A DNA stretch of 35,186 nucleotides from assembly GCA_023231445.1 (NCBI GenBank), contig JALNVF010000012.1, positions 1-35,186 of the forward strand, read 5' to 3'. Shown in pieces: positions 25,661 through 33,531 of the stretch. The notes beneath the pieces were generated by a model. The model ran no database searches. It worked only from the letters and a program-made list of their open reading frames with translations, and was not told the DNA's origin. The translations under genes and the position numbers were made by a program. This stretch comes from Treponema sp. Lineage in GTDB: Bacteria; Spirochaetota; Spirochaetia; Treponematales; Treponemataceae. The first letter of the stretch is position 1, and every line of letters begins with the position of its first letter.

Positions 25661-26950
25661 TCAGATGACCGTTCCCGGCGGTACGACAGCACCTTTACGG
25701 ATTACAATGATTCCGTCTGCGCTGTAGAAAATACCATGGTCTCCGTCTTCGTATTTTTTACCGTTTACATTTATGGAACAATTGTCGCCTATATGGGCAT
25801 GTTTGTCTATAATTGTGCGGGCAATTCTGCAGTTTTTGCCTATTCCGATATTCGGACGTTTCTTATCTTTATTGTTTTTTTTATCGTTTTCGTTTTCATA
25901 AAAATCGGCTCCCATAAGGATTACACCATCAAGATCGCATCCTGAATCAATAATGGACCGTACGCCGATTACACAATGATTCAGTCTGCTGTCGGTGATT
26001 ACGCATCCTTCAGCAGTGAGCGTTGCGTTTATATCAGCTTTGTTGATTTTTGACGGCGGAAGGTTGCGCATATGAGTGTATATCGGTTCGTCTTCGTCAT
26101 AAAAATTGAATGCTGGTTTCATCTGAGTCAGATCAATATTAGCTTCATAGAAACTCCGGATTGTACCGATGTCTTCCCAGTAGCCGTCAAAAATATATGA
26201 ATTTATTTTTTTCGTTTTTATGGCCATCGGTATGATTTCTTTACCAAAATCAGTCATGTCGTTGTTGAGAACTTCATCCATAACAGGAGCATTGAAAATA
26301 TAGATACCCATTGAAGCCAGATACTCTTTTTCCGGAGGAAGTGCTCCACGTGCGTTCTGAGGAATCCGCCAGTCGTCTATGTTCAGATCTTTAGCAGGTT
26401 TCTCCATAAATTCCGTAATTCTGCTGTCGTCGGTTATTTTCATAATGCCGAATCCCGACGCATCTCTGCGGTTTACAGCAGTTGTTGCAATTGTAACGTC
26501 TGCTCCTGATTTTATATGTTCCTCCATAAATGCATGCAGATCCATACGGTATAACTGGTCACCGGAAAGAATTATATAGTGAGTAGGATTCTGTGATTTG
26601 AAATGAATAAAATTCTTTCGCACAGCGTCGGCAGTACCTTCATACCAGCCGGAATGTTCAAGCGTCTGTTCTGCAGCAAGAATTTCAACGAATCCGTGTG
26701 AAAAACGGTCAAAATTATATGAATTAGTAATATGCAGATGGAGAGAGGCAGAATTAAACTGCGTCAGAAGATATATTTTCCGGTACCCGGAGTTGATACA
26801 GTTTGAAATCGGAATGTCAACGATGCGGTATTTTCCGCCGAAAGAAACAGCTGGTTTTGAACGCTCTTTTGTAAGAGGATACAGGCGGGTTCCTTTGCCG
26901 CCTCCAAGAATAATAGCCAGAACACGCTGATCTTTTTCGTCACTATACAT
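25661..26950 (-). CDS. glgC: Glucose-1-phosphate adenylyltransferase
   Basis: GlgC makes ADP-glucose from glucose-1-phosphate and ATP, the committed step of glycogen synthesis. The 429 residues show the nucleotide-binding GGGKGTRLYPLT (16-27), SKPAVSFGGKYRIVDIPISNCINSG, the catalytic SGDQLYRMD, the sugar-binding FMEKP, and a C-terminal left-handed beta helix. The wording of the N-terminal motif is closer to the cyanobacterial/plant type than to E. coli GlgC. AAAGGAGT lies nine bases before the ATG. No other glycogen gene is nearby. Confidence 0.95.
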   Translation of the reverse strand: MYSDEKDQRVLAIILGGGKGTRLYPLTKERSKPAVSFGGKYRIVDIPISNCINSGYRKIYLLTQFNSASLHLHITNSYNFDRFSHGFVEILAAEQTLEHSGWYEGTADAVRKNFIHFKSQNPTHYIILSGDQLYRMDLHAFMEEHIKSGADVTIATTAVNRRDASGFGIMKITDDSRITEFMEKPAKDLNIDDWRIPQNARGALPPEKEYLASMGIYIFNAPVMDEVLNNDMTDFGKEIIPMAIKTKKINSYIFDGYWEDIGTIRSFYEANIDLTQMKPAFNFYDEDEPIYTHMRNLPPSKINKADINATLTAEGCVITDSRLNHCVIGVRSIIDSGCDLDGVILMGADFYENENDKKNNKDKKRPNIGIGKNCRIARTIIDKHAHIGDNCSINVNGKKYEDGDHGIFYSADGIIVIRKGAVVPPGTVI

Positions 26951-26977
26951 AAATTTTAACTCCTTTTATATTAATTT

Positions 26978-27006
26978 ATTATAAGTCCGGAATCTGTATT
27001 TTGCAA
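26978..27006 (-). promoter_or_regulatory. Promoter of glgC
   Basis: On the minus strand TTGCAA (27006-27001), a 17-base spacer and a perfect TATAAT (26983-26978) lie 28 bases before the glgC start. Confidence 0.68.
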
Positions 27007-27072
27007 TATTTTTCGGTTATTTTATACGATTTTTCCATTTTTTATCAGTCTGTTCAGCGGTTAATTATTTTC

Positions 27073-27099
27073 TTAACTTAGCAGACCTGATGCCGATAA
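27073..27099 (+). promoter_or_regulatory. Sigma-28 (FliA) type promoter of flgF-flgG-flgJ
   Basis: A perfect GCCGATAA at 27092-27099 is preceded, at exactly 11 bases, by TTAACTTA (27073-27080), five of eight matches to TAAAGTTT. The predicted start near 27106 is 36 bases before flgF. No good sigma-70 pair was seen there. Confidence 0.62.
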
Positions 27100-27141
27100 T
27101 TAGTATAACGCTACTGCAGTATATGCGGAGGATGGAACAGT

Positions 27142-27936
27142 ATGATACGAGGCTGGTATATAGGTGCGAGCGGAATGAACGCCCAGCAGAACAGACTTGA
27201 TGCTATCTCAAACAATCTTGCGAATGTTGATACGACGGGATATAAACGTGATATTACCGTGAGCAAGAATTTTTCAGAACTTCTTCTGCGGCGTACCAAT
27301 GCTGACGGCGTATACGAGACTCCGTTCGGTTCTGCAGATGCTGCACCCGTTATCGGCAAACTCGGGCTGGGCGTAGAGACTAATGAAAATTATACAGATT
27401 TTGAACAGGGATCATTCAAAGCGACCGATACCAAGACTGATTTTGCATTAGGCGGACAGGGTTTTTTTACGGTACAGACTCCCGACGGTGAACGATATAC
27501 GCGCAACGGAAATTTTTTTCTGGGTAAGGAAGGAATCCTTGAAACAAAGGACGGTTACCCGGTACTTGGTGAAAACGGTACAATCAGACTTCAGAATGAT
27601 AAATTCATGGTACGTGAAGACGGAAAAATATACGATGAGAACGGAAAAGAAGTGGACCGCCTGAAAGTCGTACGGTTCGACAACGAACGGTATCTGAAGA
27701 AAACAGGTGAAAGTATGTACAACACAAACGATATTGCAGGCCCTTCCCATATTGCAGAAGGAAATGAACGCCCGCGTATTCTGCAGGGGTATACGGAAAC
27801 TTCGAACGTGAATGTCGTGAACGAAATGGTGCAGATGATTGAAGTAAACCGTGCATATGAAGCTAACCAGAAAACAATAACAAGCGAAGATTCAATGATG
27901 GGTACGTTGTGGACCCGTGTCGCAATGTACAAATAA
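27142..27936 (+). CDS. flgF: Flagellar proximal rod protein FlgF
   Basis: The 264-residue rod protein has the shared N-terminal motif MIRGWYIGASGMNAQQNRLD followed by AISNNLANVDTTGYKRD, and the C-terminal VNVVNEMVQMIEVNRAYEANQKTI. It is a paralogue of the next gene; treponemes often annotate both as FlgG. I call it FlgF from its order before FlgG and its more divergent start and end (TLWTRVAMYK). GGAGG lies ten bases before the ATG. It is the first gene behind the FliA-type promoter. Confidence 0.88.
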   Translation: MIRGWYIGASGMNAQQNRLDAISNNLANVDTTGYKRDITVSKNFSELLLRRTNADGVYETPFGSADAAPVIGKLGLGVETNENYTDFEQGSFKATDTKTDFALGGQGFFTVQTPDGERYTRNGNFFLGKEGILETKDGYPVLGENGTIRLQNDKFMVREDGKIYDENGKEVDRLKVVRFDNERYLKKTGESMYNTNDIAGPSHIAEGNERPRILQGYTETSNVNVVNEMVQMIEVNRAYEANQKTITSEDSMMGTLWTRVAMYK

Positions 27937-27949
27937 GGTGAGGTAAAAA

Positions 27950-28744
27950 ATGGTCAAAAGTTTATGGACAGCAGCAACCGGCATGAACGGCCAGCAGTCG
28001 AATATTGACGCAATATCAAATAATCTTTCGAACGTTAATACGACTGGGTTTAAGCAGCAGCGGGTTGAATTTGAGGACCTTATTTATCAGACTGAAAAAC
28101 TTGCAGGAACACCTGCGACAGAAGATACGGTGACGCCTGTAGGAATCCAGCAGGGACACGGTGTAAAAGTAGGGGCGACGCAGCGCATCATGAGTCAGGG
28201 ATCGCTGCAGAATACGGGTGTATGTACGGACGTTGCAATTGTCGGCGACGGATTTTTCCGCGTTCAGAAATACGACGGCAGTTATGCATATACCCGGGAC
28301 GGTTCGTTCAAAGTTGATTCGAGTGGACAGCTTGTTACGTCGAACGGTCTCCGCGTCATGCCGGAAATAATCCTCCCGGATGGATACGACGTTCAGACGC
28401 TTACCGTCAGTCAGGACGGCCGTGTCGGCGTAAAAGTGAACGGAGGAACAGAACCTGTTCAGGTCGGACAGATTGAACTGTACCGCTTCCCGAACGAAGT
28501 CGGTCTGAAAGCTGACGGTGAAAATCTGTATCAGGTGACGAATGCAAGCGGAGATCCGATCGCTAACCGTCCGGGATTCGACGGCATGGGCAAACTTGAA
28601 CACAAATTTCTTGAAATGAGCAATGTATCTGTCGTAAACGAGATGGTACAGATGATTGTGGCACAGCGTGCGTATGAGTTCAACAGCAAAGCAATACAGA
28701 CAACGGACAGCATGCTGAGTACGGCTGTAAACCTGAAACGGTAA
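27950..28744 (+). CDS. flgG: Flagellar distal rod protein FlgG
   Basis: The 264-residue distal rod protein has MVKSLWTAATGMNGQQSNID at the start, DGFFRVQKYDGSYAYTRDGSFKVD in the middle, and the typical C-terminus VSVVNEMVQMIVAQRAYEFNSKAIQTTD. GGTGAGG precedes the ATG, 13 bases after flgF. The rod crosses the periplasm between motor and hook, which in spirochaetes turns inside the cell envelope. Confidence 0.95.
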   Translation: MVKSLWTAATGMNGQQSNIDAISNNLSNVNTTGFKQQRVEFEDLIYQTEKLAGTPATEDTVTPVGIQQGHGVKVGATQRIMSQGSLQNTGVCTDVAIVGDGFFRVQKYDGSYAYTRDGSFKVDSSGQLVTSNGLRVMPEIILPDGYDVQTLTVSQDGRVGVKVNGGTEPVQVGQIELYRFPNEVGLKADGENLYQVTNASGDPIANRPGFDGMGKLEHKFLEMSNVSVVNEMVQMIVAQRAYEFNSKAIQTTDSMLSTAVNLKR

Positions 28745-28754
28745 GGACTAGGAA

Positions 28755-29279
28755 ATGACAATCGGCGGCGTAAACGGTTCGTTACTGACCGGCAGTGAAG
28801 CAGTTCAGTCGGCTCAGTACAAAGGAGAAGTTTCCCATTTTGAAGACCTTGTGAACAGTATGAAAAAATCACAGAAGGCTTCAGGTGACGGTGTCGTATC
28901 GTCAAGTCAGATAAACAACGATGAACTTAACGGTGATTTTACTTCAGGATTTTCAAACGCATACGTATCGGAATCCGACAGACATGCACGTCCTCAGGGT
29001 GCGGCCGTAAACCAGTCCGGAGCGCACGGTGAGAACCGCACGATAGATAAAACAAGCAGGCTGTACGAGAAATCTCTTGAACTCGAGACATTTATGGTAA
29101 AAATCATGCTTTCATCCATGAGAAAGACGGTGAATAAATCAAACCTTCCCGGCGGTGACAATTTTGCCTCCAACATGTATGAAGATATGATGTACGATGA
29201 ATATGCCTCACAGCTTACAAAAAACGCAGGATTCGGTCTTGCCGACCAGATGTATCTGCAGCTTGACAGACAGGCATAA
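28755..29279 (+). CDS. flgJ: FlgJ-like rod-assembly protein without muramidase
   Basis: The 174-residue protein ends with the FlgJ rod-binding domain (about 103-172: LETFMVKIMLSSMRKTV, then YEDMMYDEYASQLTKNAGFGLADQMYLQL). The first 100 residues are polar and probably disordered. The peptidoglycan hydrolase domain of enterobacterial FlgJ is absent, as is usual outside gamma-proteobacteria, so another enzyme must open the wall. TAAGGA seven bases before the ATG overlaps the flgG stop region. Confidence 0.88.
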   Translation: MTIGGVNGSLLTGSEAVQSAQYKGEVSHFEDLVNSMKKSQKASGDGVVSSSQINNDELNGDFTSGFSNAYVSESDRHARPQGAAVNQSGAHGENRTIDKTSRLYEKSLELETFMVKIMLSSMRKTVNKSNLPGGDNFASNMYEDMMYDEYASQLTKNAGFGLADQMYLQLDRQA

Positions 29280-29337
29280 AAAAACAGCAAAAGAACTATA
29301 AAGTGAACAATATGCCGTAATGTACTATTATTGGTAT

Positions 29338-30825
29338 ATGGCAAAAATCTCACTTCCGGGGAACCTGAAAGGGGTCCATGTTCATTTTGTAGGAATAAAG
29401 GGCACCGGCATGGCAGCTCTTGTTGAAATACTTTATTCACGCGGCGCTGGTATAACAGGCAGTGATGTGTCGGAACGGTTTTATACCGACGACATTCTTG
29501 ACAGGCTCGGGCTCAAAGCACTTGCGTTCAGTGAAAGCAACATAACGAAAGACATACAGTATGTAATTTATTCGTCTGCATATAATCCTGAAAAGAATCC
29601 TGATCTTATTGCAGCTTCAAAACAGGGCATACCGTGCATGCTCTATACCGAAGCTCTCGGTGCGGTCTCAGAACAGGCGTACAGCTGCGGCATATGCGGC
29701 GTTCACGGCAAAACAAGTACGACAGGACTTACCGGGACAATACTTGAACAACTTGATTTACCTGCACAGGTGCTCGCCGGTTCCGTCATAACGTCCTTCG
29801 GTGGAAGCTGCACTTTAACGACACGTACTTTTGCAGAGAGCAGCAGAAATTACTTTGTTGCAGAAACGTGCGAATATCAGCGTCATTTTATGGCTTTCTG
29901 TCCGCAGAAAATCATTCTGACAAGCGTTGAAAGCGATCATCAGGATTATTATCCCACATACAACGACATACGGGACGCATTCGTTGATTATATCTGCAAA
30001 CTGCCGGAACACGGCCAGCTTGTATACTGTGCCGACGATAAAGGTGCAGTTGAAACGGCAGGACTTGCAGAAAGACGCCGGCCGGACATTGAACTTATTC
30101 CGTACGGAGAACAGGCACAGGGCAGCTATCATCTTACGTTCGGAAAAGTTGCCGACGAAACACAGCATTTTACGATTGATGCTCTTGGTGAACTGGAACT
30201 GCATGTGCCCGGAAGACACGATGTACGGGATGCGTGCGCGGCATCAGCCCTTGTATGTGAACTTCTTAAGACAGACGGACGAAATCCCGTTCAATATACT
30301 GATAAGATACGGAAAGGACTTTCGGATTACAGGGGCGGAAAACGCCGCAGCGAAGTTATCGGTAAAGCTTCTGCCGGTGGAAATTCAGTTATATTTATTG
30401 ACGACTACGGTCACCATCCGACGGCTATAAAGACGACGCTTGCCGGTTACCGTGAGTTTTATTCCGGCCGGAAGATACTGCTGGATTTTATGTCCCATAC
30501 GTACACCCGTACTGCGGCTCTGCTTGAAGATTTTGCCCGTTCGTTCGGTTCCGCGGATGAAGTGATCCTGCATAAAATTTATGCGTCAGCGCGCGAAGAC
30601 CCGTCCGCAGCCCCTGTGTCAGGTGAAATACTTGCAGAACATGCGGAAAAGTATCACGGCAACGTGCATTATTACAAAGAGATTCTTGACGCAAAGGATT
30701 TTGCACTTGCAGAACTGATGAAGAATCCGGGAAAAGAATATCCGAAAGGATATCTGTTTGTAACTATGGGTGCGGGCGACAACTGGAAAATCGGCAGAGC
30801 ACTGCTTGAAGAGCTTAAAAAATGA
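29338..30825 (+). CDS. murC: UDP-N-acetylmuramate--L-alanine ligase
   Basis: MurC adds L-alanine to UDP-MurNAc, the first peptide step of peptidoglycan synthesis. The 495 residues start at ATG 29338, which gives the family's first strand (VHFVGIKGTGMAAL). The ATP loop is GVHGKTSTT (121-129), and the C-terminal domain has IDDYGHHPTAI and DFMSHTYTRT. The usual AEADESD-like block reads AETCEYQRHF, a lineage variant at the metal/ATP region. No clear ribosome-binding site is seen; an ATG at 29320 would only add six odd residues. It follows flgJ by 58 bases and precedes yicC by 19. Confidence 0.92.
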   Translation: MAKISLPGNLKGVHVHFVGIKGTGMAALVEILYSRGAGITGSDVSERFYTDDILDRLGLKALAFSESNITKDIQYVIYSSAYNPEKNPDLIAASKQGIPCMLYTEALGAVSEQAYSCGICGVHGKTSTTGLTGTILEQLDLPAQVLAGSVITSFGGSCTLTTRTFAESSRNYFVAETCEYQRHFMAFCPQKIILTSVESDHQDYYPTYNDIRDAFVDYICKLPEHGQLVYCADDKGAVETAGLAERRRPDIELIPYGEQAQGSYHLTFGKVADETQHFTIDALGELELHVPGRHDVRDACAASALVCELLKTDGRNPVQYTDKIRKGLSDYRGGKRRSEVIGKASAGGNSVIFIDDYGHHPTAIKTTLAGYREFYSGRKILLDFMSHTYTRTAALLEDFARSFGSADEVILHKIYASAREDPSAAPVSGEILAEHAEKYHGNVHYYKEILDAKDFALAELMKNPGKEYPKGYLFVTMGAGDNWKIGRALLEELKK

Positions 30826-30844
30826 TTAACAGAGGAAACACATT

Positions 30845-31714
30845 ATGACAAGTATGACCGGTTATGCATATAAAGAAGTTCCGCTCAAAGACGGATCAGT
30901 TTCGGTAGAGATAAAATCCGTCAATTCACGTTTTCTTGACCTTTCAATCAATCTTCCTCCGTATCTGAATCAGCTTGAATCGCGTTTTAGGGGAATTATG
31001 ACGGAGAAGATTCTCCGCGGAAAAGTGGATGTTTACATACGCGTAAAAGAAATGAACGTCGAGGAAACAGTCTCGGCAGACGTAAAGGCTGCACAATCAT
31101 ATGCAGCAGCCATTGGACAGATAGCGCAGGCTCTTGGAAAGAGGGCGGACGATGTGCCGCTTTCGCTTATAATCGCACAGCCTGGAGTTCTTAACAGCGA
31201 CCGTGAGTACGACATTGAGAAATACTGGAATATGATAAGTCCTGTTTTTAATGAAACACTCGGGACATTCTGTGATGACAGGGCACGGGAAGGTGCAAAT
31301 CTGTACAAGGATCTGCTTGTGAAGCTCGACAGGCTTGACGAATGTGCCTCTTTCTTTAAGGAATGGCAGCCGAAGATGGAGAAACTTTTTAAGGATCAGA
31401 TTACACAGAAATTCAACGAACTGCTGGGAGACCATGCAGACGAACAGCGGATTATGACCGAGACTGCGGCCATGCTCGTAAAATATACGATAAATGAAGA
31501 GATTGTGAGACTGCACAGTCATCTTTCAGCGCTCCGGACGGAAATGAAAGACAGTCCTGCTCCCGGAAAGAAGATGGATTTTCTCTGTCAGGAAATAAAC
31601 CGGGAGATAAACACGATAGGCAGCAAGAACCAGTTTTCCGAAGTAGGAGCGATGGTTATAACGGCAAAAGATTCGCTTGAAAACATACGCGAGCAGGCGA
31701 GAAATGTGGAATAA
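30845..31714 (+). CDS. yicC: YicC family endoribonuclease
   Basis: The 289-residue protein matches YicC: MTSMTGYAYKE, EIKSVNSRFLDLSINLPPYL, the helical middle, and the C-terminal block GKKMDFLCQEINREINTIGSKNQ. The E. coli and B. subtilis (YloC) members have reported ribonuclease activity linked to small-RNA decay. AGAGGA lies before the ATG. It is followed by the duplicated stem-loop region, which it may share a transcript with. Confidence 0.9.
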   Translation: MTSMTGYAYKEVPLKDGSVSVEIKSVNSRFLDLSINLPPYLNQLESRFRGIMTEKILRGKVDVYIRVKEMNVEETVSADVKAAQSYAAAIGQIAQALGKRADDVPLSLIIAQPGVLNSDREYDIEKYWNMISPVFNETLGTFCDDRAREGANLYKDLLVKLDRLDECASFFKEWQPKMEKLFKDQITQKFNELLGDHADEQRIMTETAAMLVKYTINEEIVRLHSHLSALRTEMKDSPAPGKKMDFLCQEINREINTIGSKNQFSEVGAMVITAKDSLENIREQARNVE

Positions 31715-31717
31715 GTC

Positions 31718-31887
31718 GGACGGAGTACATCCTTGTACTCCGTCCTCTGCGGGAAAATCCTGGGGCAGAGTATCTGGGTAATGATTTTCCCACTTCAGGG
31801 GACGCGCATCACAGCTGCGCTGTGTAATGCAAGGAAATTATTATCTAGTGCACGTTCCGTGCACTGACAATCCGTGCGCTTACCTGG
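31718..31887 (+). repeat. Structured repeat, copy 1
   Basis: Order of parts: a perfect 12-bp hairpin (31718-31729 with 31734-31745, loop TCCT); a second stem with arms GGGAAAATC and GATTTTCCC capped by CAGA-GTA-TCTG; GGGACGCGC; then about 63 bases not in copy 2, holding CACAG/CTGTG and a perfect 8-bp hairpin at 31847-31865; and last TCCGTGCGCTT-A-CCTGG. Confidence 0.85.
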
Positions 31888-31889
31888 AC

Positions 31890-31997
31890 GGACGGAGTAC
31901 ATCCTTGTACTCCGTCCTCTGCAAGAAAATCCTTAAGCAAAGTACTTGTGCAATGATTTTCTTGCTTTAATGGGACGCGCCTCCGTGCGCTTCCTGG
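31890..31997 (+). repeat. Structured repeat, copy 2
   Basis: The first 28 bases (31890-31917) are identical to copy 1. The second stem has arms AAGAAAATC and GATTTTCTT, so two G-C pairs of copy 1 are two A-T pairs here. GGGACGCGC is followed after one base by TCCGTGCGCTTCCTGG; the insertion of copy 1 is missing. The copies are 172 bases apart, start to start. Confidence 0.85.
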
Positions 31998-32047
31998 TTG
32001 TTAGCGGCGGATAAATCGGATTTTATTATTTGATGCAGGAGGATGAT

Positions 32048-32620
32048 ATGGCTGAGTACAAAGTAAAACCGGGACGGGAACTCCGTATTGCCGTTTCAGG
32101 AAAATCCGGGTGCGGGAATACGACGGTAAGCACACTGCTTGCACAGACGCTCGGAATCAAACTTATTAACTATACGTTCCGGCAGCTTGCGGCAGAGAAA
32201 GGGCTTACGCTTGCGCAGGTTATTGAAAATGCAAAGACGGACGACAGTTACGACAAATACGTCGATACGCATCAGGTTGAACTTGCCCGTCAGGAATCGT
32301 GTGTGCTTGGTTCACGGCTTGCAATCTGGATGCTGAAGGAAGCTGATGTAAAGATATATTTACTTGCAAGCGACGAACTCCGTGCAAAGCGTATTCTGGG
32401 GCGTGAAGGCGGTGATCTGCAGCAGATAAAGGATTTTACTGCTATGCGCGACAGTGAAGATACTAAACGGTATAAAAAATTGTACGGTATAGACAACAAC
32501 GATTATGAAACAGTTGCCGACATAAAAGTCGATACGAGCTGCAACGTTCCGGATGAAATCGTACACAATATTCTTGAAGAACTTGCGGAACGCGGATTTA
32601 TAGAAAAAACCGGTGTATAA
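32048..32620 (+). CDS. cmk: Cytidylate kinase-like protein
   Basis: The 190-residue protein resembles the short cytidylate-kinase family (archaeal type and AAA_33-like relatives), which turns CMP/dCMP into the diphosphate. Features are a P-loop-like SGKSGCGNTT (17-26), VIENAKTDDSYDKYVD, the LGSRLAIWMLKEADVKIYLLA core, and RILGREGGDL in the lid. Asn24 occupies the place of the P-loop lysine. The ATG at 32048 is five bases from a perfect AGGAGG. Its stop overlaps the mutY start (TAATG). The enzymatic activity is inferred; a changed substrate is possible. Confidence 0.75.
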   Translation: MAEYKVKPGRELRIAVSGKSGCGNTTVSTLLAQTLGIKLINYTFRQLAAEKGLTLAQVIENAKTDDSYDKYVDTHQVELARQESCVLGSRLAIWMLKEADVKIYLLASDELRAKRILGREGGDLQQIKDFTAMRDSEDTKRYKKLYGIDNNDYETVADIKVDTSCNVPDEIVHNILEELAERGFIEKTGV

Positions 32621-33441
32621 TGCTTTCTGATGAAGAAATTTCTGCATTCCGCAGTACGATTCTTGAAAATTACCGGCTTTACGGACGGTCTTTTCCCTGG
32701 CGCAAGACTCATGATCCCTATGCAGTCCTCGTTTCCGAGATGATGCTGCAGCAGACGCAGACTCTGCGAGTTCTTCCGAAATATGAGGCCTGGCTTGCTC
32801 TTTTTCCCGATGCACCATCTCTTGCGGCGGCTCCGCTTGCCGACGTACTTGCTGCATGGAACGGTCTTGGGTACAACAGCCGCGCGAAATATCTGCAGAA
32901 TGCATGCCGTGAAGTGTGCGGAAAGTACGGCGGAGTTTTTCCTGATACAAAGGACGGGCTCGATTCCCTCCCTGGCGTGGGGCCGTATACGGCAGGAGCT
33001 GTTTCCGCATTTGCATACAATAACCCTGAAATATTCATAGAAACAAATATTCGGTCGGTATTTATTTTTTTCTTTTTTAACGGTACTGAAAAAAAGGTTC
33101 CCGATGCGGAACTTCTCCCGTTAGTCGGACAGACACTCGACCGAAATAATCCCCGGGAATGGTATTATGCACTCATGGATTACGGTGCGGAACTTAAACG
33201 ACGCGTCAAAAATCCTTCCAGAAAAAGTGCGCAGTATGCAAAACAGTCAAAATTTGAAGGTTCCCTGCGTCAGGCCCGTGGAGCGATACTGCGCCGGCTT
33301 ACAGAGAAGGGAGAAGAAACACTTGCCCTGATTGCGGATGCGGAACATATAGACCTGTACCGGCTTGAAAAAGCTGCAGAAAAGCTTACTGCGGAAAAGC
33401 TTGTATGCGAAAAGGACGGTGTATACCACATTGCTGAATAA
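32620..33441 (+). CDS. mutY: MutY-like A/G-specific adenine glycosylase, short and cluster-less
   Basis: MutY removes adenine paired with 8-oxoguanine. The 273-residue protein has RSFPWRKTHDPYAVLVSEMMLQQTQT with catalytic Glu40, and the helix-hairpin-helix DSLPGVGPYTAGAVSAFAY (115-133). At the catalytic Asp position the sequence is IETNIRSV with Glu141. The four iron-sulphur cysteines expected after MDYGAELKRR are all missing, and the NUDIX-like C-terminal domain that reads 8-oxoG is absent or very short. Family membership is clear; activity and specificity are uncertain. It overlaps cmk by one base. Confidence 0.82.
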   Translation: MLSDEEISAFRSTILENYRLYGRSFPWRKTHDPYAVLVSEMMLQQTQTLRVLPKYEAWLALFPDAPSLAAAPLADVLAAWNGLGYNSRAKYLQNACREVCGKYGGVFPDTKDGLDSLPGVGPYTAGAVSAFAYNNPEIFIETNIRSVFIFFFFNGTEKKVPDAELLPLVGQTLDRNNPREWYYALMDYGAELKRRVKNPSRKSAQYAKQSKFEGSLRQARGAILRRLTEKGEETLALIADAEHIDLYRLEKAAEKLTAEKLVCEKDGVYHIAE

Positions 33442-33443
33442 AC

Positions 33444-33493
33444 GAACCTCCGGCAGGTTCTATCAGGCACTCGTCGATGAAGTGGATACTTCA
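33444..33493 (+). terminator. Two small hairpins after mutY
   Basis: GAACCT/AGGTTC (33444-33449 with 33455-33460) and TGAAGT/ACTTCA (33478-33483 with 33488-33493) lie between convergent genes. Neither has a T-run. A terminator role is by position only. Confidence 0.3.
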
Positions 33494-33531
33494 GGCAGCA
33501 GATGATGATATTGAACTTGCCGATACGATCA

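Larger units (their letters stand above)
31715..32047 (+). other. 333-bp non-coding region with duplicated structured element
   Basis: No coding frame fits this stretch between yicC and cmk. It holds two copies of a structured repeat, described separately, with extra hairpins in the first. No T-run terminator and no convincing promoter were found, so yicC and cmk could still be on one transcript. AGGAGG at 32037-32042, the site for cmk, ends it. Confidence 0.85.

Noticed and set aside
28016..28603. Open frame of 195 codons on the minus strand inside flgG
   Set aside because: Shadow of a conserved rod gene; no start signal.
29326..29340. TATTAT just before murC as a leaderless promoter
   Set aside because: No -35 element of quality at 16-18 bases, and the preceding operon can supply the transcript.
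31718..31997. Direct repeats as a CRISPR array
   Set aside because: Only two copies, 172 bases apart; the sequence between them is itself partly repeated, and no cas gene is near.
32360..33016. Open frame of 218 codons on the minus strand over cmk and mutY
   Set aside because: Antisense to conserved motifs of both genes and no family resemblance.
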